DNA of 7,580 nt from an uncultured Gammaproteobacteria bacterium (lineage in GTDB: Bacteria; Pseudomonadota; Gammaproteobacteria; GCA-001735895): contig CALJQI010000154.1 in the NCBI GenBank assembly GCA_937980285.1, positions 1 to 7,580 of the forward strand, given 5' to 3'. The notes beneath the pieces were generated by a model that saw nothing but the letters and a program-made list of their open reading frames with translations, did not search any database and was not told where the DNA came from. Below, one piece after another: positions 1 through 7,294 of this stretch. The stretch's first letter is position 1. Each line of letters starts with the position of its first letter. Position numbers and translations under genes: made by a program.

Positions 1-2204
1 CCGACGAGGCCAACATCGCGCGCCTGCTGGTCGGTTCGGAAGGCACGCTGGCGTTTTTTACCGGCCTGCAGCTGGAGTTGCAGCAGATCCCGCGGCACAA
101 GGTGCTGGGCGTTTGCCATTTCCCGGGCTTTCACCAGGCGATGGACTCGGCCCAGCATATCGTCAGGCTCGACCCGTCCGCGGTCGAACTGGTCGATCGC
201 ACCATGATCGATCTGTCGCGCGAGATTCCGCTGTTTCGCGAGACCGTCGATGGTTTCGTGCGCGGCCAGCCGGATGCGCTGCTGCTGGTCGAGTTTGCCG
301 GCGACGAGCGCGAGCCGCAATTGCAAAAGCTCGCGCAGCTGGGTGAATTGATGGCCGACCTCGGCTTTCCCGGCGCGGTCGTCGAGGCGCTCGACCCCGG
401 TTTCCAGGCGGCGGTGTGGGAGGTGCGCAAGGCCGGGCTCAACATCATGATGTCGATGAAGGGCGACGGCAAACCGGTATCCTTTATCGAGGATTGCGCG
501 GTACGGCTGGAGGACCTCGCCGAGTACACCGATCGCCTGACCCGGGTTTTCGAAAAATACGGCACCACCGGCACCTGGTACGCGCATGCCTCGGTCGGCT
601 GCCTGCACGTGCGCCCGATTCTCAACATGAAGGACGACAGCGGGGCGAAAAAGATGCGCGCCATCATGGAAGAGACGCTGGCCATCGTCGAGGAGTACAG
701 GGGCTCGCACTCGGGTGAGCATGGCGACGGGCTGGCGCGCTCGGAATTTCACCAGCGCATGTTCGGCTCGCGCATGCTGCGCGCCTTCGAGGAGGTCAAG
801 GATAGCTTCGACCCCGCCGGGCTGTTCAACCCGGGCAAGATCGTGCGCGCGTCGCGCATGGACGATCGCGAATTGTTTCGCTATGCCCCGGGTTATCGCG
901 TGGCGCCGATCGACACCGTGCTCGACTGGTCGGAGTGGGGCGGATTTGGCGGTGCGGTCGAGATGTGCAACAACAACGGCGCCTGCCGCAAGGCAAATGT
1001 GGGCGTGATGTGCCCTTCCTACCGGGCCACGGGCGACGAACAGCACCTGACGCGCGGGCGCGCCAACACGCTGCGACTGGCGGTCAGCGGTCAGCTCGGC
1101 GCCGATGCACTGGTTTCCGAGGCGATGTACGACAGCATGGACCTGTGCCTGGGCTGCAAGGGCTGCAAGCGCGAATGCCCCACCGGCATCGACATGGCGA
1201 AGATGAAAATCGAATTTCTGCACCATTATCGCAAGCGGCATCGATTACCGCTGCGCGACCGGCTGGTGGCTTACCTGCCGCGCTACGCCCCGACCGCGGC
1301 CCGCCTGGGATTTATCCTGAACCTGCGCGATCGAGTACCCGGGCTCGCCTGGTTGAGCGAAAGAATGCTTGGCCTGAGCGCGAAGCGCAACCTGCCGCGC
1401 TGGCGCCCGGACTACTTCGACGACAGCAGGCAAAGCGCGAACGCGGCCTCGACCGGCGCCGAAGTCGTGCTGCTGGTCGATACCTTCAATCGCTATTTCG
1501 AACCGGAGAACGCGCGCGCGGCGCTGGCAGTGCTGCAGGCGGCCGGGTACCGGGTACGGTTGCCGCAACCGCTCGACGGCGGCCATCCGCTGTGCGAGGG
1601 GCGAACCTTTCTCACGCTCGGGCTGGTGGACGAGGCCCGCGCCGAGGCCGAGCGCCTGCTGGCCGCGCTGAAACCATATGTCGATCGCGGCGTGCCGATC
1701 GTCGGTCTCGAGCCGTCCAGCCTGCTGACCCTGCGCGACGAGTTCAGCAGCCTGTTGCCGGGCGACGACAGCGAGGCCCTGGCGGCACGGGCGCTGTTAC
1801 TGGAAGAATTCCTGGCGCAACAACAGCAGGCGGGGAAACTGCGACTCGAGCTGAAGCCGCTGGCGCAGTCGCGGGCGTTTGTACACGGTCATTGCCATCA
1901 AAAAGCGTTAGCGACCATGACCGCGATGCAACAAACGCTGGCGCTGATTCCGGGTTTGACCGTCGAAGTCATCGACGCGGGCTGCTGCGGCATGGCAGGG
2001 GCCTTCGGTTACGAGGCGGATCATTACCAGCTGTCGATGCAAATTGGAGAACTCGGCCTGCTGCCGGCGGTGCGCGCCGCCGCTGACGACGCGCTGCTGA
2101 TCGCCAACGGTACCAGCTGCCGCCACCAGATTGTCGACGGCGCCCGGCGCGAGGCGCAGCATATCGCGCGCGTGCTGCAGGCAGCGCTGGCCTGTTCGAT
2201 GTAA
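1..2204 (+). CDS. FAD-linked oxidase / 4Fe-4S dehydrogenase, YdiJ-like (5' end missing)
   Basis: The frame is open from base 3, so 733 C-terminal residues are visible and the true start lies upstream. The first codons carry GSEGTL, the end of an FAD-binding (PCMH-type) domain. An FAD-oxidase C-terminal domain follows to about base 880, with HASVGCLHVRP, SGEHGDG and FNPGKIV motifs that match the flavin/metal-site region of D-2-hydroxyacid dehydrogenases. Next come two iron-sulfur motifs: CNNNGAC...MCPSYRAT from base 966 and CLGCKGCKRECP at 1146-1181. Two CCG (heterodisulfide-reductase-like) repeats end the protein. The second is intact (HCHQKA, then CCG at 1983-1991); the first reads LCEGR instead of the expected LCCGR. 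This FAD-C/Fe-S/CCG/CCG order is that of E. coli YdiJ (about 1000 aa), reported as a D-2-hydroxyglutarate dehydrogenase. Oxidation of a D-2-hydroxyacid with electrons leaving through Fe-S clusters is inferred; the exact substrate is not readable, and a D-lactate dehydrogenase-like role is possible. It converges on the signalling genes to the right. Confidence 0.9.
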   Translation, partial: DEANIARLLVGSEGTLAFFTGLQLELQQIPRHKVLGVCHFPGFHQAMDSAQHIVRLDPSAVELVDRTMIDLSREIPLFRETVDGFVRGQPDALLLVEFAGDEREPQLQKLAQLGELMADLGFPGAVVEALDPGFQAAVWEVRKAGLNIMMSMKGDGKPVSFIEDCAVRLEDLAEYTDRLTRVFEKYGTTGTWYAHASVGCLHVRPILNMKDDSGAKKMRAIMEETLAIVEEYRGSHSGEHGDGLARSEFHQRMFGSRMLRAFEEVKDSFDPAGLFNPGKIVRASRMDDRELFRYAPGYRVAPIDTVLDWSEWGGFGGAVEMCNNNGACRKANVGVMCPSYRATGDEQHLTRGRANTLRLAVSGQLGADALVSEAMYDSMDLCLGCKGCKRECPTGIDMAKMKIEFLHHYRKRHRLPLRDRLVAYLPRYAPTAARLGFILNLRDRVPGLAWLSERMLGLSAKRNLPRWRPDYFDDSRQSANAASTGAEVVLLVDTFNRYFEPENARAALAVLQAAGYRVRLPQPLDGGHPLCEGRTFLTLGLVDEARAEAERLLAALKPYVDRGVPIVGLEPSSLLTLRDEFSSLLPGDDSEALAARALLLEEFLAQQQQAGKLRLELKPLAQSRAFVHGHCHQKALATMTAMQQTLALIPGLTVEVIDAGCCGMAGAFGYEADHYQLSMQIGELGLLPAVRAAADDALLIANGTSCRHQIVDGARREAQHIARVLQAALACSM

Positions 2205-2353
2205 ACAGGGTAATACTCGCCCATGATCTCGCGCAGCCGCTGCCTGTCCGCGGTTTCGTGCGCGTCGCAAAAGGTCTCGAATTCCGCAGCGCTGGATACG
2301 GCGCTGGCATTCGCTTTGCCGAACAGGAAAACCGCGATCACGAAAAAATGCAC
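2205..2353 (-). pseudogene. Coding-like stretch with signal-peptide-like N-terminus, possible gene remnant
   Basis: On the minus strand a GTG at 2353 opens about 50 codons that read like a protein: a hydrophobic HFFVIAVFLFG segment, an ANASA signal-peptidase-like site, then a polar part containing FCDAHETADRQRLREIMGEYY. The frame stays open to 2024, but beyond 2204 it only runs antisense to the oxidase gene and looks like shadow (rich in Ser, Arg, Ala and Cys). The frame is also open upstream of the GTG to a stop at 2399-2401, so the start is uncertain, and no clear ribosome binding site is seen. It could be the remains of a secreted or membrane protein gene cut off at the oxidase end, a genuine small protein overlapping the oxidase 3' end, or chance. 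I do not recognise a family. Confidence 0.25.
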
Positions 2354-2378
2354 GGCGTAAAATGTTTCCAGTGAGCCT

Positions 2379-2407
2379 GGCCTGTTGCATGGTTCATGCT
2401 ATGGGCC
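2379..2407. terminator. Weak hairpin between convergent genes
   Basis: A perfect 5-bp stem with a 3-nt loop (GCATG-GTT-CATGC, 2387-2399) sits inside a possible outer GGCC/GGCC pairing (2379-2382 with 2404-2407). It lies 20-48 nt past the stop of the minus-strand regulator gene, in the spacer shared with the convergent oxidase gene, where a terminator would be expected. There is no T-run on either side, so intrinsic termination is doubtful. The rest of 2205-2426 shows no other clear signal. Confidence 0.2.
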
Positions 2408-2426
2408 CGCTATCGAATCAAGCTAG

Positions 2427-4622
2427 TCAGGCGCTGGACTGGGTGGATATTTTTGCGTGCTGGGTGGCGACGGCGCCGAGGAAGTCGTTAACCGCGACCG
2501 GCCTGCCGAACAGGAAGCCCTGCACGATATTGCAGCCGAGGCTCTCGAGGTATTCCGACTGCGCCGTGCTTTCCACGCCTTCGGCAATAACGTTGATACC
2601 GAGACCCTGCGCCATGCCGACGATGGCCGCGACCAGGGCGGCGCCTTTTTCCGAGCGCTCGATTTCAGAAACGAAGGAGTAATCGATTTTCACCGTGTGC
2701 ACCGGCAGTTCGCGCAGGTAGTTAAGCGAAGAATAACCGGTGCCGAAATCGTCGATAGCGATCGATATTCCCTTGTTCGACAGAACCCGCAGTTTGTAAA
2801 TGCAGGATTGCATGTCGCTCATAAACATGTTTTCGGTGATCTCGATTTCGAGCCGGCTGGGCTTGATGTGCAGGTCCTCGATATAGGAAACCAGGCTTTC
2901 CGGAAACTCTTTTTGCCGAATGTCGGTGGCCGACAGGTTGATGCTGACCTTGATGTCGCTGTCCTGGAAGGTTTTATCGCTGAACAGGTCTACCGCCACG
3001 CGGTTGAACACCCACTCGCTGAGTTGATCGATAATGCGGGATTCTTCCGCGTGCTCGATAAAATAGTTGGGCGAGCGCAGGCCCAGCTTTGGGTGGTTCC
3101 AGCGCAGCAGGGCTTCGACGCCGACTATGCGTTCGCTTCGCAGGTCGAATTGCGGCTGGTAAAACATTTCGAGCTCGTCGTTTTTGATCGCGTTCCTGAG
3201 TCCGCTTTCGATCGATATCTTCTCGGCCGCCGCGTGTTCGAGCTTGTCGTTGAAAAAGACATAGCCGTTCTTGCCGGATGACTTCACCTCGTACATTGCC
3301 ATGTCGGCATTCTTGACCAGCATGTTGATATCGTCGGTATCGTCCGGGAACACCGATATGCCGATACTGACATTGACGTAAACTTCCTTTTTCTTCAGGT
3401 AGAACGGCTGCTGCATACTGGCGATCAGCTTTTGCGCGACCCGTTCGGCCTGCTCGCGCGAAGTCGGTTGCGGCAGTAACAGCATGAATTCGTCGCCCCC
3501 CAGCCGTGCTAGCGTGTCGCCGGTGCGGATTTCCGCCTTCAGCCGTCCCGCTACCTCGATCAGCAGTTGATCGCCGACCACGTGGCCGAAACTGTCGTTG
3601 ATCAACTTGAAACGGTCGAGGTCGAGAAACATGATGATCAGCGCTTCACCCGTCCGTTCCGCCTGCTTGATGGCGAGGTCGAGCCGGTCGTAGAGCATGG
3701 CCCGATTGGGAAGCTTGGTGAGCAGGTCGTGATAGGCCTGGTAGGTAATCATTTTTTCCGCTTCCTTGCGGCTCGAGATGTCACGCGCGACGCCATAGGT
3801 GCCCTGGTAGGTGGCGACCTCCTTATCCTCGCTGGCGTCGACCGCGTAAATACCCATCGAGTTGAGCTCGATCGGGCGGGTGGTGACTTCGAAAGGTCTC
3901 GACGGATCGGTCGGAATGCACTTCAGGCGCAATTCGACATTTCGGTTGGATCGGCTTTCGCGGCGGCGCTCGTTGAACACGTACTCCGCTTTCAGGCGGT
4001 CTTCCTCGACCACGATGTCACTGTAGTGCTTGCCGATCAGTTGTGCCTTGTCGTAGCCCAGCAGGCGTTTCACGCTGTTGTTGACGAAGGTGAATCGGCC
4101 CTCCAGGTCGAGTATGTAAATCAGGTCGGGAGAGTTGTCGACCATGTAGCGGTGCAGCTGCTCGGAATGCTCGAGACGGCTCTGGATTTGCGATTTCTCT
4201 TCCTCGATGCGCGACTTGTCGAGCGCGTTGCGAATCGCGTGCTCGAGCTCGTCGAAGTTATAGGGTTTGCGGAATATGTCATAGGCGCCGAGCCGCATCG
4301 CCTCGGTAACCTTGTTGATCGACGCCTCGCCGCTGATGACGATAACCGGTGTGGTGATTTTATTATCGCGAATAAATGCCAGCACCTGGTCGCCCGACTT
4401 CGTCGGCATGTTGAGATCGAGAATGATCAGGTTGAATTGACGCTTTTGTATCAGCGCAATCGCCTGCTCGCCGTCCTCGGCCTCGGTAATGTCGGTCCAG
4501 TTGGTGTTCAGCAGTTCGATCAGACTTTTGCGCGCGCGCTGTTCGTCGTCCACCACCAGGAAGGAAACCGGCCTGTGCAACTGCCGGGAAGGTACTTCAG
4601 AATCGTTCAGTGAGGTTTCCAT
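2427..4622 (-). CDS. Response regulator with REC-PAS-GGDEF-EAL domains (c-di-GMP synthesis/degradation)
   Basis: This is a 731-residue cytoplasmic protein with no membrane segment. Residues about 20-135 are a receiver domain: acidic pair D25-D26, phosphoacceptor D69 (ILDLNMP), S97 and K119. A charged linker (about 135-158) leads to a PAS domain with PAC extension (about 159-288). The GGDEF domain (about 292-460) has an intact GGDEF motif at 375-379, metal-site D334 and a canonical RxxD inhibitory site (R366-D369) five residues upstream. The EAL domain (about 475-715) keeps EALLRW (E503), N562, E594, the DDFGTG loop (D624-D625), K645, E681 and Q701, so the phosphodiesterase residues known for this family appear complete. 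Both activities are therefore possible; in many such fusions one dominates. The gene starts 16 nt after the kinase gene ends, so the two are probably co-transcribed. The start ATG at 4622 has no strong Shine-Dalgarno sequence; translational coupling is possible. It is the likely phosphorylation target of the upstream kinase (inference). Confidence 0.95.
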   Translation of the reverse strand: METSLNDSEVPSRQLHRPVSFLVVDDEQRARKSLIELLNTNWTDITEAEDGEQAIALIQKRQFNLIILDLNMPTKSGDQVLAFIRDNKITTPVIVISGEASINKVTEAMRLGAYDIFRKPYNFDELEHAIRNALDKSRIEEEKSQIQSRLEHSEQLHRYMVDNSPDLIYILDLEGRFTFVNNSVKRLLGYDKAQLIGKHYSDIVVEEDRLKAEYVFNERRRESRSNRNVELRLKCIPTDPSRPFEVTTRPIELNSMGIYAVDASEDKEVATYQGTYGVARDISSRKEAEKMITYQAYHDLLTKLPNRAMLYDRLDLAIKQAERTGEALIIMFLDLDRFKLINDSFGHVVGDQLLIEVAGRLKAEIRTGDTLARLGGDEFMLLLPQPTSREQAERVAQKLIASMQQPFYLKKKEVYVNVSIGISVFPDDTDDINMLVKNADMAMYEVKSSGKNGYVFFNDKLEHAAAEKISIESGLRNAIKNDELEMFYQPQFDLRSERIVGVEALLRWNHPKLGLRSPNYFIEHAEESRIIDQLSEWVFNRVAVDLFSDKTFQDSDIKVSINLSATDIRQKEFPESLVSYIEDLHIKPSRLEIEITENMFMSDMQSCIYKLRVLSNKGISIAIDDFGTGYSSLNYLRELPVHTVKIDYSFVSEIERSEKGAALVAAIVGMAQGLGINVIAEGVESTAQSEYLESLGCNIVQGFLFGRPVAVNDFLGAVATQHAKISTQSSA

Positions 4623-4638
4623 ATGAATTGCAATAGAA

Positions 4639-6795
4639 TTACTGTTTGGGTGACAAGGGAATCGACACTTCGAACAAAGCGCCGCCGACTTCGTTTCTAA
4701 CGTACTTAACCTGGCCTTTGAAGGCTCTCAGGATATCGGCGACTACCGATAAGCCGAGTCCGCGGCCGGCGCCTTCCTTGACGCTCACCAGGGGCGAGAA
4801 CAGCAGCCCGCGGGTTTTGGTATTGATGCCCCTGCCGCGATCCGAAATCGTAAACTGGGCATATGCCCTGCCGTCGATATTGCTGAAGCTCTGGCTGGAA
4901 ACCATGATCGCGGCATCGTCGGTTTGCGCCTCGACGGCGTTTTTAACCAGGTTGAGCACGATCTGGCGGAAGGCGTCGCGGGTGATGTCGATCTCGGCGT
5001 CATTGGCATCGAGATCCCACATGACCTGGATTTCCCGTTCCGGGCTGGCGGATTTGGCATATAGCGGGACGCTGCTCTCCAGTTCGGCGTTCAACATCAC
5101 GGCTTCGGTTTCGACTTTGGCGCCATCCTTGAAATTGAGCACGATATTGCGGACCCGTTGAAGCTCCTCCTTGAGGATGCCGATCTCCTTGTCGCTACCG
5201 GTGCCGCCCGACCTCGCGTTGACGATATCGATATAGTTTCCGATAACGCCCAGCGGGTTGCTGATTTCGTGGATCAGCTTGTCGATTTCCTTTTGCTCGC
5301 GGTCGCTCTTGGCGTTGCGCCGGCCCTGGCCGGGCATGTGCCTGATCCAGGTCTCGGCGATGTCTTCGAGGTAGCTGGAGATGATCTCGGCCAGTTTTTC
5401 GAGGTTATTGCGCTGGGTCTTATGGCAGCCGACGACAATAGATCCGATGGCCTGGTTCTCGAAGACCAGCGGAAAACAGAGCGCGACGTGGTGCTGCAGC
5501 CGGTGAATGATCTGGCGGTCAGGAACCGGGGATTTCTGATGATCCGGACCCTCGGCATGGATCCACAGCTGGCGCTTTTCGACAAAGCTTTGCACCGCCT
5601 GGCTATTACTTTTTTCGATGGCGAATTTGCACAAAGGATCGGTCGGCTGAACCTCGTGCAGGCTTAAAAACCCGGGACTCTCCGGATCCTGGTAGAGCAG
5701 CGCCAGGTGCGAGATCGAAAAATACAGCTGCATATCGCGCGAAACCTTCGATAGCAGCTTGGCCGGGGAATTCAGGATTACCGGATAGGTCTCCTCGGCG
5801 CTGATAACCTTGATCAGCGAGGCGTCCCTGATCTTGCGCGCGAGTTTGACGGTTTCCTTTTCGATGTCCTTCGACAACCGGTCCTGGGTCAGGCTTTTTG
5901 TGCGCGGCAGGGAAATGCCGAGCTTGTTCGCGGTCAGGGTGACCTTGTCGTGAGCATGGATGTAGATGCCCTTAAGATCCTTTTGCCCGATCAGCGACGA
6001 ACGCCATTTCGAATCGGGGACGCCGGTCTCGCACCAGTGGCGCGCAATCTGGCTGGCTTCGGCGACGATGCGGCACAGGACGTCGCCGCCCTGTAACAGT
6101 TCCTCGTCTTCGTGATGAAAGCGGACCGCGTCGGCGATCGACGGGCTCAGGCTGGGCCAGCGCTCGATGATGCCGGCGCCGAGTTCGGTATGGCTGATGC
6201 CGAACTTGGAAATCTCCTGGGCGATGGTTTCGGCATCGCTGCTCGAATTGATGATCTTGATGTACTGGTCGTGATACTTGGCGTCGAATACGACCTGGCC
6301 GACGTCGTGCAGCAGGCCGGCAAGATAGGCGTCCTGGGGGTACTCGTAGTCCAGCGCAATGGCGATATCCCTGGCGAACACGGCGCAGTAAATCGAATCC
6401 AGCCAGGCGCTGCAAATGTATTTTTTCTGGGATTCGATCAGGCCGGCGAATAGTTGCTGGATCGCCGAGGTCGCGACCATGGTCTTGACCTGCTGGTGGC
6501 CGATCAGGGTGACTGCCTGTTCCAGGTTTTTAAGCGGCTGGTTGATCGCGAAGGCGCCCGAATTGGCGGCCATGATCAGTTTGCTGGTGAGGGCGGGGTC
6601 GATGCTGATCATATCGGCCAGCTCGCCCAGCGAACTATCCGGGTCGTGGCAGATATCCAGCAACTTACTGAGGACGTGGGGAGGGCTAGGTAGCCTCACC
6701 AGTTCCATTGATTCCAGTAGCGATTGTGGTGGACTTCCTAGCTCATACATTACAGAGTTTCTTATAGGTATCTCGGAAGAGTCACGAACCGCCAT
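4639..6795 (-). CDS. HDOD-GAF sensor histidine kinase
   Basis: This is a 718-residue protein without transmembrane segments, so a cytoplasmic sensor. Residues about 30-240 form an HDOD domain: LLHDVGQ (H163-D164), the SHTELGAGIIERW stretch (H202) and HH at 227-228. A divergent GAF-like domain spans about 341-480. The kinase core follows: H-box HEISNP with phospho-accepting H509, N-box NLVKNAVEA (N615, N619), G1 box DRGRGI (D652), an FSPLVSVK F-box region and G2 box GRGLGL (679-681), all intact. There is no receiver domain, so it needs a separate partner; the response regulator 16 nt downstream on the same strand is the obvious candidate. HDOD domains are known regulatory modules, usually not enzymes, and no ligand can be inferred. 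The start is uncertain: ATG at 6795 gives 718 residues, while an in-frame ATG at 6750 (residue 16) still leaves HDOD whole. Neither has a clear Shine-Dalgarno sequence. Confidence 0.92.
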   Translation of the reverse strand: MAVRDSSEIPIRNSVMYELGSPPQSLLESMELVRLPSPPHVLSKLLDICHDPDSSLGELADMISIDPALTSKLIMAANSGAFAINQPLKNLEQAVTLIGHQQVKTMVATSAIQQLFAGLIESQKKYICSAWLDSIYCAVFARDIAIALDYEYPQDAYLAGLLHDVGQVVFDAKYHDQYIKIINSSSDAETIAQEISKFGISHTELGAGIIERWPSLSPSIADAVRFHHEDEELLQGGDVLCRIVAEASQIARHWCETGVPDSKWRSSLIGQKDLKGIYIHAHDKVTLTANKLGISLPRTKSLTQDRLSKDIEKETVKLARKIRDASLIKVISAEETYPVILNSPAKLLSKVSRDMQLYFSISHLALLYQDPESPGFLSLHEVQPTDPLCKFAIEKSNSQAVQSFVEKRQLWIHAEGPDHQKSPVPDRQIIHRLQHHVALCFPLVFENQAIGSIVVGCHKTQRNNLEKLAEIISSYLEDIAETWIRHMPGQGRRNAKSDREQKEIDKLIHEISNPLGVIGNYIDIVNARSGGTGSDKEIGILKEELQRVRNIVLNFKDGAKVETEAVMLNAELESSVPLYAKSASPEREIQVMWDLDANDAEIDITRDAFRQIVLNLVKNAVEAQTDDAAIMVSSQSFSNIDGRAYAQFTISDRGRGINTKTRGLLFSPLVSVKEGAGRGLGLSVVADILRAFKGQVKYVRNEVGGALFEVSIPLSPKQ

Positions 6796-6801
6796 ACTAT
6801 A
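6796..6801 (-). promoter_or_regulatory. Possible -10 element (TATAGT) next to the kinase gene start
   Basis: On the minus strand TATAGT, one mismatch from the sigma-70 -10 consensus, directly abuts the ATG at 6795. No good -35 hexamer is visible 16-18 nt upstream, so support is weak. If real, transcription would begin inside the longer reading frame, near 6788, and translation would have to use the ATG at 6750. Confidence 0.18.
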
Positions 6802-6952
6802 CTACATTTCGACGATCGTTTTAGGTCTTGCCGCCACCATTTGTCGGAAATCGCCGGCGACGGCAGCAGTGCTGCGCGAACGCCTGGCCAGGAACTCCGG
6901 CCTGTTTTATTACAAGCTACTTTAACTGTCTCTTTTAAGTCCAGGTTGGCGT

Positions 6953-7084
6953 ATGGAAAATCGACAGCATGGACACCGACCAGGAAATTTTTCAGCGGGA
7001 GGCGGGCTGTTTGACTTCAACAAACTGCTCTCGAAAATTATTTTTTCGGAATTAATCCGTGAGCAGGAAGTGCCTCGTCGGTAG
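6953..7084 (+). CDS. Possible 43-residue ORF or frameshifted remnant, unknown function
   Basis: An ATG at 6953 opens 43 codons ending at TAG 7082-7084. The C-terminal half reads like an amphipathic helix (LFDFNKLLSKIIFSELIREQE). In another frame, an ATG at 6969 starts MDTDQEIFQREAGC, also protein-like, before degenerating to a stop at 7055. The two plausible halves meet in different frames near 7010, as expected of a gene broken by an indel, though chance is possible. No strong Shine-Dalgarno sequence precedes either start, and I recognise no family. It points away from both neighbours' direction of transcription. Confidence 0.18.
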   Translation: MENRQHGHRPGNFSAGGGLFDFNKLLSKIIFSELIREQEVPRR

Positions 7085-7197
7085 ATGGCGCCGACATCGG
7101 CGAGCAATGGTCTGTCCTGAACGATGAGTCGGATCCGGGGTTTGTCGAATGAATCTCTGGCGGGGGCGGCGGAGAACGCCGGGATCGCAGGGGGATC

Positions 7198-7220
7198 GGA
7201 GAATATACCCAATATTCCCC
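7198..7220. repeat. Inverted repeat, 9-bp arms with one mismatch
   Basis: The arms GGAGAATAT (7198-7206) and ATATTCCCC (7212-7220) are complementary except for one A:C position and flank a 5-nt ACCCA loop. It sits in the spacer about 75 nt beyond the DUF934 stop and about 400 nt upstream of the kinase gene. It could be a dimeric regulator's operator or an RNA hairpin. No T-run follows, so it is not a typical terminator. Confidence 0.35.
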
Positions 7221-7294
7221 GCGTCCGCAGCCGTCTCCGCGAGATCCTTTTCCCGGACGCTATGCCGCCATCGACCGCGATAGCGGCGCTGCCC

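Larger units (their letters stand above)
6802..7294. other. Long spacer between DUF934 gene and kinase gene, no convincing gene
   Basis: This stretch lies between the stop of the DUF934 gene and the start of the kinase gene, both on the minus strand, and probably holds the promoter of the kinase/regulator unit. It is locally AT-richer than its neighbours, notably around 7030-7057. Small hairpins are seen: CGAAAA/TTTTCG at 7032-7048, CGGCG/CGCCG at 7167-7181, GCCGC/GCGGC at 7265-7287, and the inverted repeat at 7198-7220. None has the T-run of an intrinsic terminator. I see no tRNA-like or other recognisable RNA gene. A minus-strand TTG-initiated frame (7212-6922) is Pro/Ser/Arg-rich, lacks a suitable ribosome binding site and resembles nothing I know. 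Confidence 0.5.

Noticed and set aside
935..2086. 383-codon plus-strand frame inside the oxidase gene
   Set aside because: It is an out-of-frame shadow rich in Arg, Gly and Ala; the oxidase frame carries all the Fe-S and CCG motifs.
2457..4613. Long plus-strand frames at 2457-3281 and 3567-4613
   Set aside because: They are antisense shadows of the GGDEF/EAL and REC/PAS coding regions, which have complete catalytic motifs.
6416..6925. Plus-strand frame whose tail (6806-6925) looks somewhat protein-like
   Set aside because: Most of it is antisense to the HDOD domain of the kinase, and the tail has no start codon of its own that leaves more than a very short peptide.
7032..7048. CGAAAA/TTTTCG hairpin in the AT-rich patch
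   Set aside because: The T-run is within the loop and arm rather than after the stem, so it does not fit an intrinsic terminator; a 6-bp AT-rich stem can arise by chance.
6922..7212. Minus-strand 96-codon frame in the spacer
   Set aside because: It has a TTG start without a well-spaced Shine-Dalgarno sequence, a biased Pro/Ser/Arg/Cys composition and no recognisable motif.
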